From assembly GCA_032690845.1 (NCBI GenBank), contig CM064427.1, positions 12,225,501 to 12,289,500 of the forward strand: DNA of 64,000 nucleotides, read 5' to 3'. Both the position numbers and the translations under genes were made by a program. Source of the stretch: Eleusine coracana subsp. coracana. Taxonomy: Eukaryota; Streptophyta; Magnoliopsida; Poales; Poaceae. Below are positions 11,790-23,304 of the stretch, in pieces. The notes below the pieces were generated by a model that was not told where the DNA came from, made no database searches, and worked only from the letters and a program-made list of their open reading frames with translations. How positions within the stretch are numbered: position 1 is the stretch's first letter; the number at the start of each line of letters is the position of its first letter.

Positions 11790-12095
11790 ATTTTGCTTCC
11801 TGTGTTATGGGCTGTGAGGCCAACAATGGGCTCACCTGAAAGAGAAACCAGTTGGGCTTTACGGTCTGCTACATGTACGGCCCATGGCAGAATACAAGTG
11901 GGATTCCAATTCCATTCCAACGAAGGCTTCGAAGCGCAAGACGCCGTCTCCGCTCCGGCTCTCCCTCTCCGTCCTCGCTCCTTCGAATCTGTCACACGCG
12001 AGACGCACCTCGTCCTCGATCTCCAAACCCTAACCCTTGCTGCCTCTTCGGCCCCTTCCAACGAATCGAGAACCTTACCACTCGGTGGCAGCCCG
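11790..12095 (+). promoter_or_regulatory. Promoter and 5' UTR of the WW-domain gene
   Basis: Site II-like TGGGCT/GGCCCA words lie at about 11808, 11827, 11853 and 11879. A telo-box AAACCCTAA lies at 12025-12033. In plants this pairing marks broadly expressed, growth-linked genes (established knowledge). No convincing TATA box is seen. An upstream ATG at about 11826 is in frame with the gene and could add about 90 residues. The extra sequence overlaps the promoter motifs and is not conserved-looking, so I prefer the start at 12096. Confidence 0.6.
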
Positions 12096-15000
12096 ATGGG
12101 GAGGAGGAAGGAGCGCCGCCTGGCGGCCATGGCCGCCGCGGGTCGCAGGGTGAAGCTCGACCTCTTCGTCGATCCCTCCCCCGGTAAGTTCCGCTCTGCC
12201 TGGTAGATTCGGTCCTTATTCGATTGCGATGGCGCTGCGGTTAGTCTTGACGTGGCTTGAGATCCGATTGCGCGCGCTGTTGCGGACTGCTTACCTTAGC
12301 TGTCGAGATTATAAAAGGGAGTCATGCTCGTTTCGAGTTGAGTAGTTTGAAAATCAGAAGCAAACTCAATGTGGTCTGGTAGCCGCGCTGGGTTTATTTG
12401 GTACTCGGAATCTGCTGATCCTGAATGAGTCGATGTAGCTGAAATTGCACCTGCTAGTGTTTTTTTTTTTGGGTGGGGGGTTGACGAAGGAAGATCTATT
12501 AAGCTGAGTTGTTTTCCTTATTCATGGTGGGTAAATCAAATAGGGCAATACTGGGTGACATGAGACATCGGTTTTGTTGGGTTTGGTGCTGTTGACACTT
12601 TTATGTGCCCTGTAGTGCCTTCATGACAATTTTATCTGCACAATTTCAACACGCACCAATCCAGTAAACAACGCAGAGATGTAGTGAGAATGATAAATAC
12701 TGTATGTAGTGGAGTTTCCTGCTGAATTGTAATGGATACGAGGACATTAGCACTTTTAAGCAAATTCACATTGTCCCTAAAACATTTAGCCTCTCTTCCT
12801 AGTGAATCATGCTGCATTAACTTTGAAGCAATGCCATACTAGTCCTAGATTTCAAACTGAATTTTGAACTGTCCAGGAATGAGGAAAACAAAAATGGAAA
12901 AGTGGTATATCACAGGAGTTGAGGAGAGAAACGGGCAAGAGTGCATAACACTCCTTGCTGTATTCAACCTTGAAGTGATCACACTTCTCCTTCACAAAGG
13001 ATTGAAACATCGAGCCCGTATGCTCCTTCCCATGACAATTTGTTATGCAAGAAGGGAATGATCTCAAGCAAAATAAGATAAGTTCTGTGCTCCCTCATGG
13101 AACTGAAACGGTGGCTGTGCCCAACATTACATATGAGCTAAGGCATGCTTCATCCTTCTAGAATGCTAGATAGAGTAGCTGACAGCCATGTTTCTGTTCA
13201 GAATGATGGCATGGATTCTTGTAGGCACATCACAGCACACTACAACGTCAACATATGGATGAAGGACTAAGATTGTGTCATCAACAGTAGATAACGAGTG
13301 AGAGTGGGTGTCCAGAAGGGTGTATTATGTGTTTTCTTACTAGGCCAAGTAATTGGTTTCAGGAGCACATAGACATTTGTTAGACCAAACTTCATTTAGT
13401 CAAGCGCCTAGATAAATGAAATCATATATTTTGAATTTGAAATGGGTTATTTCCATTTATCAATTAGGATAAGAAAAATCTGAGATTGATTTGTGTTGCA
13501 GGATTTTTATTTGGATCAGCTCTTTATTATGATATGATAGGAATATATAATTATGAGATATAAATATTTTTTTTTTCATATTATTGATTATCACAGTGCC
13601 ACATTCTTGTGCCAGTACTGGTACGGAATATTTTTAATATCCTATATATAAACAGGGCACATCCTATTTTACTCTAAGGTATTGTTTTCAAATAAACTAA
13701 ATGCTGATACTGTAACGTGCAGGGGAGGCATCACTGAAAGAGGGAATAGGAGGGGGAAACCATGACCAACAGACTGTAGTTCCCACTTCACCATCTTCTT
13801 CAGGTGGGTTTCATCAATTTCCTTCCAAGGGATATGTAAAGAAGACATGCTATGGAACATAAATGTGGTGGAAATTTGGGTTTGTTGTACAAGCATGTAT
13901 ACGCTCTGCATACCTGGTTTTGAGGTACATCTAGGGTTGCCATCCTGCAAGGAAGATTGAGCAAAGTCTTCAGACCGAGCTGCCACCGTCAAAATTGAGT
14001 GAATGCCTATGGGTATTTTCTCATTTGGCAGCATCTAAGCACGGAGATTTCAGGATGTGATTGTTGCGCCTTCGGTTCGTATGTCTCTTTCTTTTTTTAT
14101 GTAGCTCCTAACCTCGTCTATTTACAATTAAACAAACTTCAGAACCTGATTTTATTTTGTACTAATGTTGAAGTGGATATATAAGTGCCACAAAACACCT
14201 TTTCTTTTGAAACTTACACATGCATCTGTATCTTTCAGGTAAGAAGGAGAATCCTTTAACATTGCTTGGGCAATACAGTGATGATGAAGAAGAGGACGAT
14301 GAAGCAGCAGGTCAACCCACGGATGAAATCAAGGGAAGTCCAAGAGATGCAAGTGCTAAGGTAATTCACTTTCTCAATCTGTAATGTTGTGTAGCCCTAA
14401 GTAGAACCTTTTGGGTTTAACATGTAGACATAATCAAGTTTTGTACTTTATCGCCCTGAAAGTTGAAAATTAAAAAAAAGCTTTATACCTTGAATAAGCT
14501 GAGCTTAAATGACCTAAGCCTTTTCTTGTTGATTTGTTTTATCTGATCACAGTTGTGCTTCATGCCATGCTTCATCTGTTCTGCTTCTTGGTCAATTGCA
14601 ATGAAGTTGTGTAGTCTCACTTTTTTCTGATCTTGTAATGTTTTATTTTTTAGGTTACTCATGAGTATGGTGACACAGCTGGTGATAAGGGCAATGCACA
14701 TACTGAGCTGTCAGCTGCTGTTGGTGAGCAACCAGATGTTCCTCAAGCTGGTGAGAACTGCATAAGTATTGCTGAAGATAACACTGTCGCTCATGAGCCA
14801 ACACTGGAGATCAATAGCACAGAAGCAACTGATGGCATTCCTGATACATCTGGCATGCAAATTGTTGGTGACGTTGGTGAGAATTGGAAAGCAGTTATGC
14901 ATGAACAGAGTAATCAGTGTTATTATTGGAACACGGTTACAGGAGAAACATCATGGGAGATGCCTAATGGGTTGGCTCCAGGAGTTGCATCTGTTCCCAC

Positions 15001-18000
15001 TACTCATATGGATTATTCTATAGAAGCTCACACACATGTTCTTCCTCAAACCACTCTAGAAGTATATCCAACTGAAGTGTCTGTTGGGAACGGCACATCA
15101 GCTTATGCTACTTTTGGCATGGAGTGTGGAACTGCACAATATACTCAAGATGCTTATGCTTATGCTACATCTGCCACGAGCCATGAGGATATTGATCCCT
15201 TGCAGCTTGCAAAATATGGCGAGGGTTTGCTGCAAAGATTGAATGAGCTGGAAAGGTGCTTGGCATCATCTTTAGGCATCTTTTGTTTTATAGCAGGAAT
15301 TCTTGTTCATAGAAAGCTTATCAATTTTTTTTTGTCCTTCGCAGGATCCTTGGTTCCATTGAAGGTCTTGAATTGATAAGAAGAGAAGTTGGGATACGAA
15401 TCTCAGACTGCAATGCACTCTCAGCATATGGATCTTCTTTGCTCCCGTTGTGGTTACACGCTGAGGTGCACCTTAAGCAATTAGACTCTTCCATTTCCAA
15501 GTTGGAAACTAGCAACAATTCATATGTAGAACCAACACAAGTTGCAGAAGCACCAGAACACAACACACCTAATCAAATTGACATAGCTGCACCCTCCAAT
15601 GGCGAGGATTTGAAGTTTGAGGCTAGCTCTGGGGTTACTGTTGGTGTAAATGTTAAGATTGAGGAGCATGTTCCAACATCATCTGCTCAAAGTTCACATG
15701 ATGAGGATCCTGAAGCAATTGCTTCAAAGGTTGAAATAGACAATGATGAAGATATGGATGTGGACATGGAAGTTGATGAAGATGATGTTGAAGAGCAGGT
15801 GAATTCAGATTCTGTTGATAAGGAGCATCCTACACCAGAACAAGTAAGTTCTCCAAATTTACCATCATCGGGAGGTCTTGCTGAGGATAATGATGTTCCT
15901 CCACCACCACCAGAAGAGGAATGGATTCCACCTCCACCACCTGATAGTGAACCAGCTCCTCCTCCACCACCAGAAGAACCAGTTGCATCTCATGTTCACC
16001 CTGACACAGTTCCTCAGCCATATATAGGTCAAGCCAATGTAGGCTATACACTTTCGGGAATGGAGTACTATGCTGCTGTTGGTACAGATGGTACAAGTGC
16101 CACTTACTATGTGCAGGCGAGTGAACCTCATGTCCTTCAAGCGCAGCAGCAATCATATTATGCACCAGTATCTGCAAGTGGCATTTCTGTTCCTGTTGAT
16201 AGCACATCTGTTGCTCAAGAATCTTACTATACCTATCCGTCGGTACCTGCGACTGCTGGTGGAGTAGCAGCTGAACATTCTGGATACTACACTTCATCTG
16301 TCTCTGCCATTTCTAGCAGTGCAGTCGACATCAAAAGTTCTACCTCTCTTGTTGCTGCAAATAGCAATTTGGATCCCACATCCATAGGGTCAGATTTTAT
16401 ATCCAAGGATGCAGGTGTTCCCATTTTGAGCCAAGCTGTAGTAGCAACATCAGCTGCTGGCACCACTTCAATGCTTGGAACTTCTACTCAGGCTTCCGCT
16501 AGTACTACTAATCAAACTAAAGGTACTTCCGTTTTGATTTCTTCATCATGGCATTTAATCTTGATATATTGGCCACTGTTACTCCAAGGAACACAATGTT
16601 TGACCTCTTTGCACTGTTTTGTAGTTGTCCGTAGCAAGAAGCGTCCTGTTGCTGTTACATCATCTTTGAGGTCTAATAAGAAGGTTTCGAGTCTGGTGGA
16701 TAAGGTAACTGTCTGCAACTAATCAAGCTCATGGTGCAAATAATGGTTATTTTTCCTCTTAACCACACTACCACTACCTTCCCCGAATTCAATGCTGAAT
16801 TTTAATCTTCTTTTGTGCACACACTTCCTTCCTTGAATTCAATGCTGAATTTTAATCTTCTTCCTGTCTGTTCACAGAAGTGCTAGTTGCATATACTTGG
16901 TTGGTCTTACCTACATGCTAACTTTAGGGTGGACGCGTTTCGTCCTAGTTAACTTCATAATGCCATATATACGTAAGGAATAATTATTACGTGTCATTGC
17001 AAACAGCCCTGATCCTATATATGCTGCTATCAGTGTATGACACAGGTGGGTCTCACCCATCATTGACACACTGATGGTAAAAAAAAACGAGGTCACAATT
17101 TTCTTCAATGACAAACTATCCCCGAATGTGATGTCCAAAGTTTAAAGCTGCCCTTTGACATGAGTTTCCTTGTTATTGTGTTTCCATTTCATGTTTACCA
17201 TAGTATTATAAAGGCAGACCATTCTGCTTTTTTGTTAAGTCAAAAGGCTTAAACTGATGTGAGAAGAAGTGATGGATAGAGTATGCACTCGTGGCAGTTT
17301 CACTTCACTAAATGAGTTTTGTTTTTTGTTCTAACAGTGGAAGGCTGCAAAAGATGAGCTTCGTGATGAAGAGGAAGAACCTGAAAATGCTTTGGAGGCT
17401 CTAGAAAGGAAGCGCCAGAAGGAGATAGAGGTAAATTCTTCTTTATCTCTTTCTATTTCCCATTTTCCCTGTGTACACACAATTGCCTCCAAAGGTCTGC
17501 ATTTCAAATTATGTTCTATTTTATCCAGGAATGGCGGAAACAACAGATAGCTAGCAGAGAAGCCAAAGAAAATGCCAATTTTGTTCCTGTCCGTGGTGAC
17601 TGGTAATGTTTCCTTACTGTATGATGTTTTATTCTGATAGCTCGATACTGTTAATGTACCATTATTGTGGCCTTCTGTCAGGGTCATGTATTATTGACTC
17701 CATTCATTCACCATTTTAGGCCTTTGATGCCTTTTTCTTTTCTTAAAAAATAAGTGTACGTGCCCAAAAGATCATTTAGAAATTGAGATGAGATAGCTTC
17801 TGCATTTAAATATGTATTAGAAGTAAAATGTTCAAATCGATCATGTTTCCTTTTTACTGGTCTGTTCCCTACCTAGTGCCTTTTAATTTTTGGTGTAGTT
17901 GCATATCTTTGGACGAGTATCTAAAAGCTGGAGCAATAACATTTTTAATCTGTATCTCATAGCCCTCTGCTGGGGACTGGTCATAATGGGGTTTGAGTCC

Positions 18001-18805
18001 TGCCAGAACTTTTCTGAGAACTTTCGAAGTTGACACTGTTTGTAACCCCCTTACGGCTCAGGCTTTACCTATTGGAGGGATAGGTTAGAAATAAAAAAAA
18101 ATTCCTGTTATAGTACACTCCTAGTGGCATGTTTGCACTTTTTTGCCTTTTCACTTGAAAGCTGGTGGTCCAGTTCAAATTTAAAATAGAAACATCTCAA
18201 AAAGTGCCTCATTCATAAAACTTCAAGTGATCAGTTTTTTAGTTTAAGCAATACTGTGAATGCCATAGCCTTACTATTAACACACTATTTGACAGAAGAC
18301 CCCACAATAAATCCCTTTGGTGCTCCTGTTTGTCCGACGGTTTCTTGTAATTAATGTTGTATAGTGTCTTGAATCTTTTGGTCATTTGCAGGCGAGACCG
18401 TGTGAAACGGAGAAGAGTAGAAGCAAAGAAAGAGGCAAAAGATGAGTCTATCACCGCTTCGTTAAGTCCTGCTGAACACCATACAGGCCAGCCTGATGTT
18501 GCAGAGCTCTCCAAGGGTCTTCCTTCTGGCTGGCAGGTCAGTGTATTTCTGTTTCCTTTTATATATATTGTACCATAATGTGTGCTCACTATATTGCTTT
18601 GATGCATCCCTTGCAAGGTTGCTGGATTGAAATCTGTACCTTGTTTTCCAGTGCACGGGATAACCCATGTTCCCCATCTGTTACAAAGGTGCTGATTTAC
18701 CTTTGATTCTTGTTTGCGCAGGCATACTTGGATGAATCTACTAAGCAGGTCTACTACGGAAACAACCATACGTCAGAGACGACATGGGCGCGACCAACCA
18801 AGTGA
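12096..18805 (+). CDS. WW-domain protein, formin-binding protein 4 (FNBP4) type, 848 aa
   Basis: Ten exons join in frame with GT-AG borders: 12096-12183, 13723-13803, 14239-14360, 14654-15255, 15345-16522, 16625-16704, 17338-17430, 17529-17602, 18392-18536, 18722-18805 (2547 nt with stop). The start MGRRKERRLAA is basic. The NPLTLLGQYSDDEEE segment near residue 65 is a hallmark of FNBP4 proteins. WW domain 1 spans about residues 175-201 (W175, Y187-Y188, W198, P201). An acidic stretch and a run of proline clusters follow (about 483-509, WIPPPPP type). A charged helical region then begins at about 718. WW domain 2 is at the very C-terminus (W820, Y832-Y833, W843, P846). WW domains bind proline-rich ligands; FNBP4 relatives are nuclear and linked to splicing or formin partners, and the plant role is inferred only. 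The gene looks intact. About 100-200 bp of 3' UTR probably follow the TGA. Confidence 0.93.
16785..16864. repeat. Short tandem duplication in intron 6 of the WW gene
   Basis: A word beginning GAATTCAATGCTGAATTTT, about 28 bp long, occurs twice, 50 bp apart (from 16785 and from 16835), with a related stretch between. It is non-coding and lies inside the intron. Confidence 0.85.
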
Positions 18806-19403
18806 ATTTTGGACTTGATAGATTTCGTAGCGGCTGCTGATCCACGGACCACCCAGTTTTTGTTGTATATAACCCTTTGTTAATCTTTGAAGAAAGCTAA
18901 AGGACATTATTGAGAGTAGTTTTTTCACGATGAGCAGTCCCTGTATTTTAATGTTAACATACTTGTATGTGCCATCAATGTTTTCTTTGATTCTCAAGTA
19001 GAGAGAATTTCGATTCCACCTGAGTGGCGCTCCGCATGTTCTCCAAATTTTGGTACCGTTTCCAGCAAAGGTCATGTGTAATATTTTGTAAGTGCAGATT
19101 GTCGAAAATTCACCAATGCTGGTATCCTAACCAACATTTTATCATTGGCAACATAAAGATAATCTTTCAACAACTTTATTCAGGTACAAGAAAAAGTTTA
19201 GGCCTCCTTTACAACAAAGGAATTCAACTGAAATTAGGATTCAGGGAATGAGAAAACAATAATGATTTCAAGCTACCTAACATAAAATGTAAGTGAACAC
19301 ATTTAAGATTCTTGCTAAAATATACTCAATTAAGTCTCTGAAACAAGCTAGCCGAATCCCACAATCATCATACATGAACAAATCAACAACGAGACCAAAG
19401 GTA
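18806..19403. other. Tail-to-tail intergenic space with both 3' UTRs
   Basis: This 598-bp gap separates two convergent genes. Only AT-rich UTR-like sequence is seen. The two transcripts may overlap at their 3' ends, but no polyadenylation site can be fixed from sequence alone. Confidence 0.55.
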
Positions 19404-21394
19404 TCAGCAACCTGACCAGGTCTTCTTACGTAATTCCAATACAGATCTCACTTGTGATGCTTTACAAGTTTTGAAGTCTGGTCCCGTATGATTGAGACAA
19501 CATGAATTGTTGTCAATCGAAAGACTGCTTGGGTTGAGAATTGCAGAAAACATTTCTTGATCACAGCATCTTCTAGCTAGCAAGTGCAAGCAAAGAAAGA
19601 AAGGTTCTCCGCCTCAAGAAGCTCCGCAGCACCTTCAAATTTGAGACAGCAAAGACCAAATTGTCATAATAACTTGAGAACTAATCTATCAGATGCCAGC
19701 ACGAATTTCAAGGCATAATAAACATGAGAAAAAAAATCATAGTCCTATCATATCACCTTCAGGGATAGAGCTTGATCTATAAAACAGTCCTATCACTAAC
19801 GGACTAAAATCCTTCTACCAACCATTACTATTTGCCTATTTGGTCATCAATATCCTGCAACTTCACATGCAATATTTGTATCGAGTTTTGATTAACATAT
19901 AATTGAACATTAGCAAGCCAAATCATGTATATTCATACATGAGAAACTTATTATGTTACTTGCAGAATAGTATCTCCAACTAACCATATTTGAAGCACAA
20001 AATCACATGTTAATCAGAGCAATCCAATTCCCCATGGAAAGGTTACCAATCAACTAGAATGAGCAGATAGTTAAAGCTAGTCAATCAAAGAAAGAGAGCA
20101 GAATAAGACTATTTCAGGGATAAAGATTGGTCTGGAAGCGTCAAACCTTTTATAACGTTTCTTAGAACCACAAGGGCAGAGAGCATTCCTACTTATCTGA
20201 CCGCTCTTTGCCAGATTAGATCTGCCAACGTCCATTGGTGTAGATCCCATTATATTTTGCACCTACAAAGAAGGTAGGGTTTATATGTCACAGGAGAACT
20301 GCAAGAAATAAACTCTAATAGGAAAATTTATGTCAAGCAAGGCAAAATGATTTTAACAAGGAGATCAAAATCTGAATGATAATATAAGATGAAAAACGAG
20401 CATCTTATATAGTTAAATCCAACACTGTTTACAACTTTTTTTTCTTGAGGCAAGCATGCATTTACAATTTGAAAATTTAGGAACATATAATAAGCATCGG
20501 TGTCTCTCTACCCTCCCCCCACCGTTCATAGTATGTACTATTTGTTCTTCTGATTATGCACAATGCACATTTCTCCCGTGTTAGATTGATAGAAATATTG
20601 TCTTAGCATATCACAAATCAAAACAATTAGGATCAACACTCTTCCCTACCCCAGAAACGTGTGTTTTGCATCATCCAAAAGCACCTTAATATGGCTATCT
20701 TTGTCGGTCCTCATAGGATTACCTCATTAAATGTCTTGGGCAACGGTTTCCCTTCTTCCTTAAGCTTTACAATCTTCTTCTGAGCCTCTTTCGCCCATGT
20801 GTACTTGGCCAGAATGTGCTCCACATCAGCAATAGTGCAGTTGCAGTGCTTGGTAGCATTGACCTTGTCGCTGGCTTGGAGTTTCTGCAGAACAAAACGC
20901 ACCAACGCACAATCAATCTGCTTCTAGATCTCTATGCCAAGCACCCGAATCGAGTAAAGAAACATCAAATCAACAACTTCAAGATGAGTGCGCACCTCGC
21001 CGGTGGGGTCGATGGCGCCGAGGTAGCGGAGCACGGCGGAGTGCTTCTCGAAAGTGTTCACGACGGTGGCCTCGCTGGCGCGCCCGGCCACGAAGTTCTT
21101 GAACGTCCCCAACTTCCTCGCCTTCTCCATCGTGTCCGCGAACTCTGCGAAACCCAAATCCCAGGAACAACGTCAGAATTTCGGCGCGGGCACTTGGCTA
21201 CGAATTGGAGCGCTTGGGCACAGGGGGAACTTACGGATGAGGGTGAAGGAGGCGGCCTCGGAAGCGGCATCCTCGGGCTTCTTGCCGGTGAGGGTGGACT
21301 TGATCTTGTCGAACCAGCCGAAGGAGGAGAGGTGCGGGGTCGAGGAGATGCCGCGGGAGGGTGTGAGGAGGTAGAGCGCACGGCGGGACGCCAT
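19404..21394 (-). CDS. SEC-C zinc-motif protein, probably mitochondrial, 250 aa
   Basis: Five exons on the minus strand join in frame: 21235-21394, 20996-21144, 20723-20884, 20147-20262, 19404-19569 (753 nt with stop, all GT-AG). The start MASRRALYLLTPSRGISSTP is rich in Arg, Ser and Leu and lacks acidic residues, as in a mitochondrial presequence (prediction). The middle is a charged helical region (KLKEEGKPLPKTFNEVQ, GSTPMDVGRSNLAKSGQISR). Residues 186-198 read CPCGSKKRYKRCC, a complete C-x-C-x8-C-C SEC-C motif, the zinc-binding module first known from SecA. The last two cysteines are supplied by exon 5, so the intron splits the motif and correct splicing rebuilds it. The molecular role is unknown to me. 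TGGGCC-type words upstream (21444-21490) suggest constitutive expression. Confidence 0.85.
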
Positions 21395-22481
21395 CTCCAG
21401 TGAGCCGCCGCCGGCGAGGTGGGGTGGTGTGTTTCTTTCTGGGGTTTATAAGTGGGCTTTCAAGAGGCACACACATACATGGGCCTTCTTACGACCCAAC
21501 TAACCATCCATAGTTTGCTCCACTTTCATCAACATTGATATCCTAACTTCTATAAGCACTATATTTTGTGGCTATTTAAGCATAGTAAGATATGTTAATT
21601 CAAACTATTTTTTTAATCCTGTAATATCTGTATGTATAACCGTGATATGATATATTTTTAAATTGTTTTACTACTGATGCGTCTTTCACTGATAGATTTG
21701 ATTTGACCTTAATAAAAAGTCAATGTAAGGTGGGCACATGCCCTGAACTCACAAAAGTTGCACGTATTTTCTATATGTTTTGTTTTTGCAATGATGCCTT
21801 AACAAGGTACACAAGGACTATAGGAATCATAGACAAGACAACAAAAGAAATACAAGAGTTTTGAGGCGGTTGTTATCCATGTGTATGTCTAATTCGTGAT
21901 CTGATAGGTTCCAACCCAATATCTTTATCTGATAACCAGTGACAATGCGGGGTACATAGGTGCCGTGGCCTGGCGTACATAATGACCTTGTTTACTATGT
22001 GAGAGAGCGCATTTATGGACTTATTCTAGCCATTGTTAATCCATCTGACAATGTCGACGTAAAGAACATCATGATGCTTCTCTAGCACATCCATGGTTCC
22101 AGAATGCGGATGCATAATGGGGTCTCCAATGACTGATCACAAAATACCAGTAGTTCATATTTATCAAAACAGCGGTTCACTATCCTTGTTACCACTCCAA
22201 AAAACTCCATCCTCCCTCCCTTTTTTGTCTAGGAGACATCATATAACAAGGAGCGATCGAGCAATGTAAGATGAGTTCACGAGTTAATCATTGGTAACCG
22301 TCTCAAAAAAAAGTTAATCATTGGTAACAAGGAGCGGGCAATGCATCATCAACAACAAACTACATACTGTAATTCCCAGGAAGCACACAGAGACCGAGAG
22401 ACGAGTCAATCGAACAATGCAACGAAGTGAGTGAACTTGCAAGATCGAAGGGAACTACTATTATGTAACGTTACAATAGTC
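21395..22481. other. Intergenic; promoter of the SEC-C gene at its left side
   Basis: 21395-21490 probably contains the 5' UTR and promoter of the minus-strand SEC-C gene, with a GTGGGCTTT word and TGGGCC at about 21480. The rest is AT-rich without a gene. A small duplication (GTTAATCATTGGTAAC twice, about 22283 and 22313, each followed by a related GAGCG-containing word) is visible. Confidence 0.5.
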
Positions 22482-22886
22482 CTAGGCGGTTCCTCCGCGC
22501 TGGAGCTCCATCAACTCCTTGGCGTCGACGAGCGCCTCCTTCAGGCCGCCGCACACGGCCTCCAGCCGCTCCTGCTCCTTCTTCGCGTCGCCGGCGGCGT
22601 CCCTCAGCCTCCTCCGCAAGGCGCCGGCGGTGCCCTTGCGAGTGTACACCGCGTCATCTCCCGGCCCCGGCAGCGGAGGAAGAAGAGCAGGCGCCGCCGC
22701 CGCCGGCAGCCTCTGAGAAGCGCGGCGGCGGCGCTTGCCGCGGGACGCCACGGCGATCTGGTCCTGCAGGACGCCGCGCTTGGAGTCGATGCGCTCCAGC
22801 GTCTCCACCACGTCGCCTAGGACGTACTTGATGTCCTCCACGGCCGCATCCGCCGGGAGCCCCAAGAGCATGGACGCCGCTGCCAT
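22482..22886 (-). CDS. Intronless orphan protein, 134 aa, GC-rich
   Basis: One uninterrupted frame runs from the ATG at 22886 to the stop at 22482. The N-terminal half contains an amphipathic helix (about residues 14-40, VEDIKYVLGDVVETLERIDS), then a basic patch RGKRRRRASQR that could act as a nuclear signal, then a Pro/Ala-rich hinge. The C-terminal helix (about 85-128, LRRRLRDAAGDAKKEQERLE onward) has coiled-coil-like heptads. High GC and a TATA box 115 bp upstream fit a real short grass gene. I do not recognise the family and give no function. The main doubt is that GC-rich grass DNA opens long frames by chance. Confidence 0.65.
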   Translation of the reverse strand: MAAASMLLGLPADAAVEDIKYVLGDVVETLERIDSKRGVLQDQIAVASRGKRRRRASQRLPAAAAPALLPPLPGPGDDAVYTRKGTAGALRRRLRDAAGDAKKEQERLEAVCGGLKEALVDAKELMELQRGGTA

Positions 22887-22999
22887 CTTCGTTGTCTCAC
22901 GGTGTGGTCGTCGATCGAGGACAGGAGAGTGTCTCGGGGAATGGAAGTGCTAACGCCCCGCGATGGGCGATGGCGAAGTGGGGAGTGGAGGAGTTGTTG

Positions 23000-23010
23000 C
23001 GATATATAGA
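23000..23010 (-). promoter_or_regulatory. TATA box of the 134-aa gene
   Basis: CTCTATATATC on the minus strand lies about 115 bp upstream of the ATG. This spacing suits a TATA box followed by a 5' UTR of roughly 80 bp. Confidence 0.6.
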
Positions 23011-23170
23011 GGGGGAGTTGCCGGAGTGCGAGGGGACGTGATCACAATTCACAAGCGGTTGCAGGTTGTTTCGCATTCTTCGACGTTCCATACACACGAC
23101 GTGCACTGTATAGGGTGACTTGAGGGAGATATCGCCAAAGGGTCGTGTGGCACGAAAGGGCGCCGGCTCC

Positions 23171-23304
23171 AGGTTGCTTCACTGCGGACTTTCTTTCCAA
23201 AATTCAAAAATAATACAACTCATATCATATATTATGCAGGTTGCTTCACTGCGGACTTTCTTTCCAAAATTCAAAAATAATACAACTCATATCATATATT
23301 ATGC
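23171..23304. repeat. Perfect 67-bp tandem duplication
   Basis: Copy 1 (23171-23237) and copy 2 (23238-23304) are identical by eye, starting AGGTTGCTTCACTGCGGAC. Perfect identity in non-coding sequence points to a recent duplication or an assembly artefact. Confidence 0.93.

Noticed and set aside
11793..12095. N-terminal extension of the WW protein
   Set aside because: The frame is open, but it overlaps promoter motifs and the telo-box and lacks protein-like conservation; the start at 12096 gives the expected basic N-terminus.
15830..16297. Minus-strand frames opposite exon 5 of the WW gene
   Set aside because: Antisense shadows of the repetitive Pro/Ser/Tyr codons of the real exon.
21000..21480. 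Plus-strand and alternate minus frames across the SEC-C gene exons 1 and 2
   Set aside because: GC-rich shadow frames; only the called minus frame splices through to the zinc motif.
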